This document shows, one piece after another, positions 1 to 5,780 of a stretch of DNA of 5,864 bases. The position numbers were made by a program, and so were the translations under genes. Numbering within the stretch: the stretch's first letter is position 1; each line of letters starts with the position of its first letter. Origin of the DNA: Finegoldia magna. GTDB taxonomy: Bacteria; Bacillota; Clostridia; Tissierellales; Peptoniphilaceae. The stretch is taken from contig NZ_JAGYZD010000102.1 of assembly GCF_018371055.1 (NCBI RefSeq), positions 1 through 5,864 on the forward strand, read 5' to 3'. The notes under the pieces were generated by a model that saw only the letters and a program-made list of their open reading frames with translations, did no database searches and had not been told where the DNA came from.

Positions 1-97
1 CTTGGTGATTTTTTGGTATAACCTAAGAACGCCTACCCGCATAGCGGGTAGTTTATTGTTTCGTTCGCATGCGAACTCAACTGACTAAAGTCATCAA
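1..97 (+). mobile_element. Possible right end of an IS200/IS605-family insertion sequence
   Basis: This noncoding stretch carries three consecutive hairpins on the plus strand: an 8-bp stem at 33-51, a perfect 14-bp palindrome GTTCGCATGCGAAC at 63-76, and a small stem TGACT-AA-AGTCA at 82-93, followed by TCAA at 94-97. IS200/IS605 elements lack terminal inverted repeats; they end in subterminal hairpins, and TCAA is a known right-end cleavage tetranucleotide in some members. The pattern and its place just beyond the terminator of the vex operon fit an insertion between transcription units. No transposase or TnpB coding sequence is visible in the 30 bases before the first hairpin, so the body of the element would lie left of the window. 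It could instead be an ordinary run of intergenic hairpins. Confidence 0.4.
33..61 (+). terminator. Rho-independent terminator or IS-end hairpin, plus strand
   Basis: An 8-bp perfect stem (CTACCCGC at 33-40 with GCGGGTAG at 44-51) with a 3-base ATA loop is followed by a T-rich run (TTTATTGTTT, 52-61). It would end transcription arriving from left of the window on the plus strand. The minus-strand side has no T-run after the stem, so it works one way. It could also be part of an omega-RNA scaffold if the IS interpretation is right. Confidence 0.6.
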
Positions 98-131
98 TTA
101 CAAAATTATCGGAGCATGTGCCCCGATAATT
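98..131 (-). terminator. Terminator hairpin of the vex operon
   Basis: A 9-bp perfect inverted repeat, AATTATCGG at 104-112 with CCGATAATT at 123-131, has a 10-base loop. It starts immediately after the TAG stop codon of vex3 (132-134). On the minus strand it is followed by TTGTAATT, a weak T-tract; on the plus strand by CTATTTTGTAT. It probably terminates the vex operon and may also work from the other side. Confidence 0.6.
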
Positions 132-1508
132 CTATTTTGTATCTATTAATAAATCTTTTGGACTTTTTCTAAGAATATTCGTTGATGAAATAATCAATGA
201 AACAAGCAACACAATTGTCATAAAGATTACTACATATACCAAGGCTTTTGATGAGATGTTAATGTCTAAACTTGTCAATGTCTTATTGAATCCATCTACT
301 TCTGCTCCACTTCCAAGCCCAGTTGAAGCTGATTGCTTGGCGATTTTATCTGCTATATTTCCTGTTACTTTTTGTAGTATGTTGTTGCCGATTTTATCTC
401 CCGCAAATCTAGTCAAGAAGAATGAACCGACGTAAGCTGGAATAGCAACTAGCAATAATTCAGTAACAAATTGTCCAAATATTTTTGCCTTGGACATTCC
501 TATCGATAATAATACAGCTATTTCTTTCTTTCTAGCATTCATCCATAAGAATAATAATAAAGCTACTACTAATCCTGCAAATGCAAGTGATCCTACAAAT
601 AACTTATCGGCTATTGCATATATTCTACTGATTGATTCTTGTAATGCTGGATAATTTGATGAGCTTTTTATTAAATTATATTCTTGCCAATTAATATCAA
701 GTTTGCTAAGGTTTTTCATGACATCTTCAAGTTTTTTGTTTCCCTTTACAAAGAATGTTGCATCTTGATAAACTGCCGTATCTTCAGTGTTACCGTATAC
801 TTTAGCTGCTGTATTCAAATCGGTAATTAATGTGTTTTCATACAATTCTTGTGCGGCGCTCACACCTCCGTTATTATGTCCATCAAATAAACCTTTAATC
901 GTAACTTCTACTGTTTCATTGGCTTGTTTTTCATTATCTGCGTCAAACAAATTAGATTTTAATTTTAATTTGTCGCCTATTTTCAGATTATTTTTGGCCG
1001 CCAAATCTTTGTGCATAAGAATCTTATTCTTATCATCATTTTTCAGATGTTCACCTTCAACCAGTTTGTATGCTCCAGATACAAATTTTGTTTCCTTAGA
1101 CGATTCATTAACACCAGTCAACATTACAGTGCTTTTGAAATTTTTCGCACGTTCTGGTGATTGATTGGCCAAAGTTTCTTGTGTTTCAATTATATTCAAT
1201 CCGTCCAAATCAGCCACGCTATTTATTCTTTTTACATAGCTTTCAATATCAGGTGACTCTGTAATTTTTTTGATGTCTTGTCCTTTGACATTTCCACCTC
1301 CTCTTGGTGTTCCTGGATTGACTTGTCTGTTGATTTCCATTGAAAAACTATTGGTAATATTGCCAAATGTTTTTTCAGATGCTTTATCAGTAGCATCTTT
1401 TATTGATAAACTAATCAAGCTCAAAGCCGACATCAACATTATTACCACTAGAATTATTATTGATTTGAGACTTTTTCGTGTTACATAAGCAAATGCGTTT
1501 TTTATCAT
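132..1508 (-). CDS. vex3: Vex3-like ABC transporter permease (FtsX/MacB type)
   Basis: This 458-residue membrane permease belongs to the FtsX/MacB-type ABC exporters. One N-terminal membrane segment (about residues 16-34) precedes a large extracytoplasmic domain of MacB periplasmic-core type; three more segments follow near residues 303-323, 347-366 and 423-441. The stretch KKEIAVLLSIGMSKAKIFGQF after segment two is the hallmark coupling region of FtsX permeases. Its length and motifs such as NSFSMEINRQVN, GTPRGGGN and GAEVDGFNKTL match my memory of pneumococcal Vex3 closely. I chose the ATG at 1506-1508 (MIKNAFAYVTRK) because GGAGG sits 5 bases before it at 1514-1518 and vex1 starts the same way; the ATG at 1530-1532 has no such site and would overlap vex2. 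It should pair with the vex1 product as a heterodimer. The exported substrate is unknown; peptide export is the usual proposal. Confidence 0.88.
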   Translation of the reverse strand: MIKNAFAYVTRKSLKSIIILVVIMLMSALSLISLSIKDATDKASEKTFGNITNSFSMEINRQVNPGTPRGGGNVKGQDIKKITESPDIESYVKRINSVADLDGLNIIETQETLANQSPERAKNFKSTVMLTGVNESSKETKFVSGAYKLVEGEHLKNDDKNKILMHKDLAAKNNLKIGDKLKLKSNLFDADNEKQANETVEVTIKGLFDGHNNGGVSAAQELYENTLITDLNTAAKVYGNTEDTAVYQDATFFVKGNKKLEDVMKNLSKLDINWQEYNLIKSSSNYPALQESISRIYAIADKLFVGSLAFAGLVVALLLFLWMNARKKEIAVLLSIGMSKAKIFGQFVTELLLVAIPAYVGSFFLTRFAGDKIGNNILQKVTGNIADKIAKQSASTGLGSGAEVDGFNKTLTSLDINISSKALVYVVIFMTIVLLVSLIISSTNILRKSPKDLLIDTK

Positions 1509-1518
1509 AATTTCCTCC

Positions 1519-2163
1519 CTAAATATTGTCAACTACTTCTTGTAGTTTTTTATCTTTCAATTCAAGAACAATATCTGCCGCTTTCGCCACTTCTTTACTA
1601 TGAGTAACAACTATAACGCATTTGTTTCTTTCCATTGCAAGTTTTTTCAAGATATCGATGATTTCACCGGCTGTTACATCATCCAAGTTTCCTGTAGGCT
1701 CATCTGCCAATATTATTGGAGCTTCTGAAACCAAAGCCCTTGCAATTGCAACTCTTTGTTGTTGTCCACCAGATAGTTTCATAACATTTCTTCTTGTTTG
1801 ACTTTTATCCAATCCCAGTTCCAATAATATATCTTCAGTTGCATTTTTGTTCACTAATCTTATATTTTCAAGAGGAGTCAAATAATCTATTAAGTTATAG
1901 TTTTGAAAAACTAATGATATGTTGTTTTTTCTGTGATAACTGTGTCCTTTTTCTTCGATGTTATTATTCTTGAATAAGATTTGACCTGAATCTGGTGAAT
2001 CTAATCCCGCTAATAAAGATAACAGCGTTGATTTACCAGTTCCTGACTTTCCAATTATTGCGTAGAATTTCCCTTGTTCAAATCCTCTGTTAACTAATGA
2101 CAAAACTTCCTCATTTGAACTTGAATAACTGTATGATACGTTTTTGATTTCTAAAATATTCAT
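1519..2163 (-). CDS. vex2: Vex2-like ABC transporter ATP-binding protein
   Basis: This 214-residue cytoplasmic ATPase powers the transporter formed with the two flanking permeases. Every ABC motif is intact: Walker A GKSGTGKST (38-46), Q-loop Gln87 in VFQNYNL, signature LSGGQQQR (130-137), Walker B IILADE with catalytic Glu155, D-loop GNLD (158-161) and switch His188 in VVTHSKE. It belongs to the LolD/MacB-type ATPase group that partners FtsX permeases. The block from SYHRKNNISLVFQNYNLIDY onward matches pneumococcal Vex2 nearly residue for residue as I remember it. AGGAG lies 7 bases before the ATG and overlaps the TAG stop of vex1; its own TAG stop (1519-1521) abuts the Shine-Dalgarno sequence of vex3. 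The 10-bp gaps on both sides point to one mRNA with translational coupling. Confidence 0.93.
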   Translation of the reverse strand: MNILEIKNVSYSYSSSNEEVLSLVNRGFEQGKFYAIIGKSGTGKSTLLSLLAGLDSPDSGQILFKNNNIEEKGHSYHRKNNISLVFQNYNLIDYLTPLENIRLVNKNATEDILLELGLDKSQTRRNVMKLSGGQQQRVAIARALVSEAPIILADEPTGNLDDVTAGEIIDILKKLAMERNKCVIVVTHSKEVAKAADIVLELKDKKLQEVVDNI

Positions 2164-2173
2164 TTTATATCTC

Positions 2174-3451
2174 CTAACTTATTTGTGATAATATTTGTTT
2201 TGGTTTTTTGATTAATATTATTCCAGATGCGATAATCACAGAAACTGCGATTATTATTAAAAGCAATCCGTAGCTTTTTATAAATACTTCTATTTTATCG
2301 GATAGTTTTGTAATTAATAAGCTTTTTGCAAATGATGCATTTTCTGATTTGGTTATTCCTGATACTATTTGTTTCATGATAAAATACCCGCTAATATAGG
2401 ATAACAGTGCTGCAGGAACGGATACGAATACAAGCTCCATGATGAATTGCCCTATGATTTTAGCTTTACTAACTCCAATTGATAAAAGTATTCCTATTTC
2501 GTAAATTCTTTCTCTTAACCATAAGATTAAAATCAACGATAAAACTACAAGTCCTGCAATCATTATGGAATATGTCATCATTTGTATGATGTGCTTTACT
2601 CCGTTTATAGAATCAATAGCTTCTTTGAATGCATTGTCATCTTTTTCAATTATATACTGAGATAAGTTGTTGGTTTGATTTTTAATTTGATTTATTACAT
2701 TGTTCATTGAATCTGAATTTTGAGTATATACGGAAATTTTGTTGACAATTTTATCTTGATTTTTTAAATTCAATGAATTTTGAGCTGAATTATAATTTAC
2801 AAACATAGAATTTTCACTAAAATCAGATGATAACCCTGTATATTTTTCTTGTTTTTTACCCGAAAATATTCCAACTATTTCATACTGTGTTTCTTTATTA
2901 TTATCACCATTTCCATTCATATTCATGAATTTAAGACCAATCTTATCGTTAAGTTTAAGTTTGTTTTTCTTAGCAAATTCTTCATGGACAAGAATTTTAT
3001 TCATATCATCTAGATTAAGATTTCTACCTTTTTTGATACTTAATACGTTACTTGTGAACAAATTATTACGCTTTTGATTTGTCATAGCATCTATTGAAAC
3101 CAAGTTCTTCATATTATCAGACAAATCTTCTCTCATAACTTTTTGTTGACTCTCTACGACATTACTATTAGTAAGATTAGCAAATCCCTCATAGTGATAT
3201 GAAATTTCTTTAATTCCTTTGATGTTTTGAATTTTTTCGAAGTCTTTTATTTTAAAATAACCATTTTTATCCTTTTTGGTTATTGAAATAGATGAATTTG
3301 AATTATCATATAGTGATTTCTCCAAACTTTTCTGCGATTTGGATATACTTAAACAGGCATACAAGCAAGATAGAACAAGTGTTAGTATAATCAACATTAT
3401 CATCGTTCTATTTCTTTTTCTAGTTATATAAGCTATTGCATTTTTTATCAT
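2174..3451 (-). CDS. vex1: Vex1-like ABC transporter permease (FtsX/MacB type)
   Basis: This 425-residue membrane permease is the first gene of the operon. The layout is one N-terminal membrane segment (about residues 17-35), an extracytoplasmic domain rich in Asn, Ser and Lys, then segments near 293-312, 336-357 and 395-413. The FtsX coupling stretch EIGILLSIGVSKAKIIGQF follows segment two and is almost the same as in vex3, as is the N-terminus (MIKNAxAYxTRK), so the two permeases are paralogues from an old duplication. The extracytoplasmic domains are much more divergent. Length and position fit Vex1 of the pneumococcal Vex123 system. The ATG at 3449-3451 is chosen: AAGGGAG at 3458-3464 is 6 bases upstream, while the in-frame ATG at 3470-3472 overlaps the likely -10 box and is probably not transcribed as a start. 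No vncRS-type two-component genes lie nearby. Confidence 0.85.
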   Translation of the reverse strand: MIKNAIAYITRKRNRTMIMLIILTLVLSCLYACLSISKSQKSLEKSLYDNSNSSISITKKDKNGYFKIKDFEKIQNIKGIKEISYHYEGFANLTNSNVVESQQKVMREDLSDNMKNLVSIDAMTNQKRNNLFTSNVLSIKKGRNLNLDDMNKILVHEEFAKKNKLKLNDKIGLKFMNMNGNGDNNKETQYEIVGIFSGKKQEKYTGLSSDFSENSMFVNYNSAQNSLNLKNQDKIVNKISVYTQNSDSMNNVINQIKNQTNNLSQYIIEKDDNAFKEAIDSINGVKHIIQMMTYSIMIAGLVVLSLILILWLRERIYEIGILLSIGVSKAKIIGQFIMELVFVSVPAALLSYISGYFIMKQIVSGITKSENASFAKSLLITKLSDKIEVFIKSYGLLLIIIAVSVIIASGIILIKKPKQILSQIS

Positions 3452-3470
3452 ATATTTCTCCCTTGTTTTC

Positions 3471-3515
3471 ATTATATTTATATATTACAAAAGTTTTATG
3501 AAATGTATATGAAAT
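3471..3515 (-). promoter_or_regulatory. Putative vex operon promoter with 11-bp-period direct repeat
   Basis: On the minus strand a perfect TATAAT lies at 3471-3476 and an alternative TATAAA at 3477-3482, just upstream of the vex1 Shine-Dalgarno sequence. No good -35 hexamer is found at the right distance. Instead two copies of the 7-mer ATTTCAT (minus strand; 3509-3515 and 3498-3504), separated by 4 bases, occupy the -35 region. Seven-base direct repeats with 4-base spacers are the form bound by OmpR/PhoB-family response regulators, so an activator-dependent promoter is plausible. The use of these repeats is inference. Confidence 0.45.
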
Positions 3516-3524
3516 TCATAGCAA

Positions 3525-3557
3525 TAAAAAAAGACGACAGAATTAAATTCTATCGCC
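3525..3557 (-). terminator. Rho-independent terminator of metG
   Basis: On the minus strand a 10-bp stem with two G-T pairs (positions 3557-3548 with 3542-3533) closes a 5-base loop and is followed at once by seven T residues (A-run 3526-3532 on the plus strand). It begins 11 bases after the metG stop codon and separates metG from the vex operon, so the two are independent transcription units. Confidence 0.85.
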
Positions 3558-3568
3558 TGATAATTTAA

Positions 3569-4015
3569 TTAATAAATTTTTGATCCTGCCGGAATATTTG
3601 AATCTAACATTATAAGATTCAATACTTCTTCTCCATCATATTCGCAGATTGCAGATAAAAGCATTCCACAAGATTCTTCACCCATCATTTTTCTTGGTGG
3701 TAAGTTTGTGATTGCAAGTAATGTCTTACCTACTAAGTCTTCTGCGCTGTAGTAGTTTTTAATTCCTGATAATATGATTCTGTCTTTTCCAGATCCATCA
3801 TTCAATGTGAATTTTAATAATTTCTTGGATTTTGGAACTTCTTCACAAGATTTTACTTTTACTACTCTGAAATCAGATTCTGAGAATTTTTCAAAATCTA
3901 CAAAATCTTCAAATAATGGTTCAACTTTCACTTTTGATAAGTCCAATTTCTTAGCTTTTGTATTATCTTCGCCATCTTTTGAATTGCTAGAAGAATTATT
4001 TCCAACTGGCTTCAT
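3569..4015 (-). CDS. metG: metG 3' fragment: C-terminal tRNA-binding domain of methionyl-tRNA synthetase
   Basis: Only the C-terminal OB-fold tRNA-binding domain of methionyl-tRNA synthetase (MetRS-C, Trbp111/Arc1p-like) is present. From the ATG at 4013-4015 the 148 residues are a hydrophilic linker (1-33), then the domain (about 38-148) with its typical pieces: SDFRVVKV (47-54), KSKKLLKF (62-69), SGIKNYY (83-89) and the signature NLPPRKMMGEESCGMLLSA (104-122). Full-length enzymes of this type are about 640-660 residues and carry the domain as a dimerisation and tRNA-affinity module. The reading frame stays open and MetRS-like (KVEGIFPTMKP) upstream of this ATG until a TAG at 4058-4060, next to the mobile element's end, so the gene is broken here and HIGH, KMSKS and anticodon-binding regions are missing. 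A weak GAGGGGA lies 11 bases before the ATG. It may be a dead remnant or a separately made domain. Confidence 0.82.
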   Translation of the reverse strand: MKPVGNNSSSNSKDGEDNTKAKKLDLSKVKVEPLFEDFVDFEKFSESDFRVVKVKSCEEVPKSKKLLKFTLNDGSGKDRIILSGIKNYYSAEDLVGKTLLAITNLPPRKMMGEESCGMLLSAICEYDGEEVLNLIMLDSNIPAGSKIY

Positions 4016-4043
4016 TGTTGGGAAAATCCCCTCTACTTTAGAT

Positions 4044-4063
4044 AATTGTCTAAATCTCTATAA
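4044..4063. repeat. Imperfect direct repeat (copy 1) at the probable element-chromosome junction
   Basis: These 20 bases match 4097-4116 at 17 of 20 positions, 53 bp apart, differing only at positions 5, 6 and 11. The shared tail CTCTATAA and head AATT suggest two related integrase core-type binding sites, one at the junction with metG. This copy also forms most of the near-palindrome TTTAGA-TAATTG-TCTAAA at 4037-4054. A TAG on the minus strand at 4058-4060 within it closes the metG frame. Confidence 0.5.
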
Positions 4064-4069
4064 AAGTCT

Positions 4070-4098
4070 ATTTTATGGTACTTTTCCATTTACGACAA
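4070..4098 (-). promoter_or_regulatory. Possible outward promoter in the element end, aimed at the metG fragment
   Basis: On the minus strand TTGTCG (4093-4098, 4 of 6 matches to TTGACA) is followed after exactly 17 bases by TAAAAT (4070-4075, 5 of 6 matches to TATAAT). Transcription would start near 4063 and run outward through the metG fragment, with a leader of about 48 bases. The -35 box overlaps an integrase arm-like repeat (4091-4097), so integrase binding could repress it. In DNA this AT-rich such a match can arise by chance. Confidence 0.35.
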
Positions 4099-4148
4099 TT
4101 TGCTAACTCTCTATAAGTGCCTATAGATTTCTAGCAAATTGTCGTAAA
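4089..4148. repeat. Nested inverted repeat at the integrase end of the element
   Basis: A perfect 17-bp inverted repeat (4089-4105 with 4132-4148) encloses a second perfect 6-bp inverted repeat (TCTATA at 4110-4115 with TATAGA at 4122-4127) around a 6-base centre AGTGCC (4116-4121). Both share one centre of symmetry. The outer arms include the GTCGTAA integrase-site motif. The 4097-4116 segment is copy 2 of the 20-bp direct repeat, and 4121-4140 is a diverged inverted copy. The layout looks like paired recombinase core sites round a 6-bp overlap, or a strong RNA hairpin after int. Confidence 0.8.
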
Positions 4149-4168
4149 TTTGTCGTAAGCTGTCGTAA
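4141..4168 (+). repeat. Three direct GTCGTAA repeats, likely integrase arm-binding sites
   Basis: GTCGTAA occurs at 4141-4147, 4152-4158 and 4162-4168, with spacing of 11 and 10 bp, about one helical turn, and once inverted (TTACGAC) at 4090-4096. The array ends 3 bases before the int stop codon. In Tn916 the integrase N-terminal domain binds short direct repeats (DR2) just inside each end; position, spacing and the neighbouring integrase support the same role here. Confidence 0.7.
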
Positions 4169-4171
4169 ATT

Positions 4172-5407
4172 CTAAAATATAAATTTCATCGCTTTTTCAA
4201 ATTCTCCCATCTGTTCTATCTTAAAATCTTCTGTTGCATCTACATATATATCCATTGTTGTACTAATATCAGAATGACCTAGAATAGACTGCATTGCTTT
4301 TGTATTTATATTTTGTTCATTAAGCCTTGTAGTAAAGGTGTGTCTGAAAATGTGATTGCTTAAATGTGGAACTAATAGAATATCATTAGAGCTCGATTTA
4401 TTTTTATCCATTATACTTAAATTGCAATCTCTAACAATTCTTCTTAAAGCTTTATTAAGTGTTCCATTATTGTGAACCTTTCCGAACCTATTTAAAAATA
4501 CAAAGTCTTTAAATCCATCGATTGAATCACAACATTCGATTCCAAAAGTCTTTTGTAACTCTCTTTCCATAAGAAAAGCATCTTTTACTTTTTGAACCAT
4601 AGGAATACTTCGCTTACCTGATACTGTCTTCGGTGTATTAATAGCATATCTATTGTTTAATCCTTTACCTTTACTATAATATACCAAAGTCCTATTTACA
4701 TTTATAAGACCATTATCAAAATCTAGATCGTCCCATTGCAATCCTGTAACTTCTCCAACTCTCATTCCTGTCCAAAGCATAACAATGAATATTGGATACC
4801 ATTTTTTATATTCATCACTATTAGATAAATATTCTTCAAATAGCACTTGTTCTTCTATTGTCATGGCTTTTTTCTTCAGAGATTCATTTCGATAAGCTAC
4901 TTTCAATTCCTTCAAAGCATTGTCAGATGGATTAAATCTTATATATTCGTCATCCACTGCTAATTCTAAAACCTGATGTAAGACAGTATGAACACAATCT
5001 ATGGTAGAAACCATCAATCCCTGATCTTCCTTTAATCTGTTATAAAAACTTCTAACATCAGATCTTTTAATATCAGATAGTTTAATGCGACCAAAAGTCG
5101 GTTCGACAAATTGTTGATACATATAGATGTAATTTTTAAAGGTATTATCTTTTAAACCTCTTTTTACCTTTGTCCATAGCTTAAAAGTATCATTTACAGA
5201 TAAGCTACTTCCTTCGTTGTTGATTCCATCTATAGTATTGCGTAAAATATCTAATTCCTTTTCTCTTAATTCTTTTAGAGTTTTCGCATAGATAGATTTT
5301 CTACGACCTATTTTGTCTTGCCACTTAAATTCATAAGTGCCATTTGATCTTTGATATTCACCGTCTTTTAAAACAACCCCTTTACTATCTTTGCGTCTTT
5401 TTACCAT
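4172..5407 (-). CDS. int: Tyrosine integrase of Tn916-type ICE
   Basis: This 411-residue tyrosine recombinase catalyses integration and, with Xis, excision of the element. The layout is an N-terminal arm-binding domain (about 1-60, KRRKDSKGVVLKDGEYQRSNG resembles Tn916 Int), a SAM-like core-binding domain (about 68-165) and the catalytic domain (about 180-405). The active site is complete: Arg216 (TGMRVGEV), Lys260 (NTPKTVSGKR), His352-x-x-Arg355 (HIFRHTF), His378 (LGHSD) and nucleophile Tyr388 (MDIYVDA). Tn916 Int is about 405 residues, so this is full length. AAGGAG at 5415-5420 lies 7 bases before the ATG. It follows xis on the same strand after 77 bases. It looks functional; it is related to, not identical with, Tn916 Int and has its own target preference. 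Confidence 0.93.
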   Translation of the reverse strand: MVKRRKDSKGVVLKDGEYQRSNGTYEFKWQDKIGRRKSIYAKTLKELREKELDILRNTIDGINNEGSSLSVNDTFKLWTKVKRGLKDNTFKNYIYMYQQFVEPTFGRIKLSDIKRSDVRSFYNRLKEDQGLMVSTIDCVHTVLHQVLELAVDDEYIRFNPSDNALKELKVAYRNESLKKKAMTIEEQVLFEEYLSNSDEYKKWYPIFIVMLWTGMRVGEVTGLQWDDLDFDNGLINVNRTLVYYSKGKGLNNRYAINTPKTVSGKRSIPMVQKVKDAFLMERELQKTFGIECCDSIDGFKDFVFLNRFGKVHNNGTLNKALRRIVRDCNLSIMDKNKSSSNDILLVPHLSNHIFRHTFTTRLNEQNINTKAMQSILGHSDISTTMDIYVDATEDFKIEQMGEFEKAMKFIF

Positions 5408-5430
5408 AAAAATTCTCCTTTTTTGATAAA

Positions 5431-5468
5431 AGACACGCTATAATTATTATACCGCATTAAGCGTGTTT
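5431..5468 (-). promoter_or_regulatory. Hairpin between xis and int with an internal TATAAT
   Basis: A perfect 7-bp inverted repeat, ACACGCT at 5433-5439 and AGCGTGT at 5460-5466, has a 20-base loop. After one mismatch it continues as A-T pairs. Read from xis it is followed by CTTTTATC, so it could be a weak terminator lowering int expression. Its loop contains a perfect minus-strand TATAAT (5446-5451), which could drive int alone, though no good -35 box is present. An attenuator, an int promoter and a protein site are all possible. Confidence 0.45.
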
Positions 5469-5484
5469 TATATATAGTTTTAGA

Positions 5485-5694
5485 TTAAATAGAGAACTGT
5501 CTATTTAAATATTCTTCCATTAACTTTTTCTTAATAAGACGCTTACTACCATTAAATAATACAAAATCGCAATCATTTTCATCCGTTAATTGTCTAACTT
5601 TATCTTGACCAATATTAAAATATTCAGATGCTTCTTTTAATGTTAGAAATGCTTTTTCACAAACACGAACTACTTTTATATTTTCATTAATCAT
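5485..5694 (-). CDS. xis: Tn916-type excisionase
   Basis: This 69-residue basic DNA-binding protein is the directionality factor that bends the element's ends and biases Int toward excision. The core LTLKEASEYFNIGQDKVRQL (17-36) is the winged-helix MerR-like recognition unit of Tn916 Xis (about 67 residues, with [20 protein letters not shown] at the same place); the wing NGSKRLIKKK (48-57) corresponds to NGNRIQIKRK. I start it at the ATG 5692-5694 because GGAGGA at 5698-5703 precedes it closely; an in-frame ATG at 5764-5766 would add 24 residues absent from the family and has no well-placed ribosome site. int follows downstream, the standard xis-int order. It appears intact. Confidence 0.9.
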   Translation of the reverse strand: MINENIKVVRVCEKAFLTLKEASEYFNIGQDKVRQLTDENDCDFVLFNGSKRLIKKKLMEEYLNRQFSI

Positions 5695-5723
5695 AAATCC
5701 TCCAAATAATATATTTAAAATAT

Positions 5724-5780
5724 TTATTTTAATATTTTTAAAGTTTTTTGACATTGACAAGTGCATTGGATTAGCAACAT
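5724..5780 (-). CDS. 18-codon ORF with very strong Shine-Dalgarno, upstream of xis
   Basis: A tiny ORF encodes MLLIQCTCQCQKTLKILK. GGAGGTGA (minus strand, 5788-5795) lies 7 bases before its ATG, the longest match to the anti-Shine-Dalgarno sequence in the window. The peptide has a CxCxC pattern (Cys6, Cys8, Cys10) and a basic tail. It ends 20 bases before the xis ribosome site, within an AT-rich inverted repeat (AAAATATT 5717-5724, AATATTTT 5731-5738). It could be a leader peptide that couples or attenuates xis translation, or a free peptide. I do not recognise a family. It could also be a leftover ribosome site. Confidence 0.4.
   Translation of the reverse strand: MLLIQCTCQCQKTLKILK
5748..5760. 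repeat. Tandem TTGACA hexamers upstream of xis
   Basis: TTGACA occurs twice head to tail at 5748-5753 and 5754-5759. On the minus strand the same DNA reads TTGTCA (5755-5760), a possible -35 for xis, with AT-rich DNA but no clean -10 at 17 bases. Plus-strand -10 boxes are also poor. An operator or a weak xis promoter is possible. Confidence 0.25.

Noticed and set aside
63..76. Perfect palindrome as a stand-alone repressor operator
   Set aside because: It sits between two other hairpins with no promoter or gene start next to it, so a structural role at an insertion-sequence end fits better.
787..1164. Plus-strand open frame of 125 codons
   Set aside because: It lies wholly inside vex3 on the opposite strand, has no ribosome site or recognisable domain, and its composition is that of antisense to a coding frame.
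1270..1488. Plus-strand open frame of 72 codons
   Set aside because: It is antisense to the N-terminal part of vex3, whose family match is strong; no independent support.
1509..1532. Earlier ATG for vex3, giving 466 residues
   Set aside because: It would encode the ribosome site itself as residues and overlap the end of vex2; the start at 1508 matches that of vex1.
3774..4106. Plus-strand open frame of 110 codons crossing the metG-element junction
   Set aside because: Most of it is antisense to the conserved MetRS C-terminal domain, and the rest crosses the repeat array. No ribosome site or family resemblance.
4089..4168. CRISPR array
   Set aside because: The repeat units are only 7 bp at 10-11 bp spacing, with no spacers, and adjoin an integrase gene; they are integrase sites.
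5695..5766. Upstream in-frame ATG extending xis to 93 residues
   Set aside because: The 24 extra residues are not part of the Tn916 Xis family, and the only good ribosome site nearby (5788-5795) is 21 bases away and better spaced for the 18-codon ORF; GGAGGA at 5698-5703 marks the ATG at 5694.
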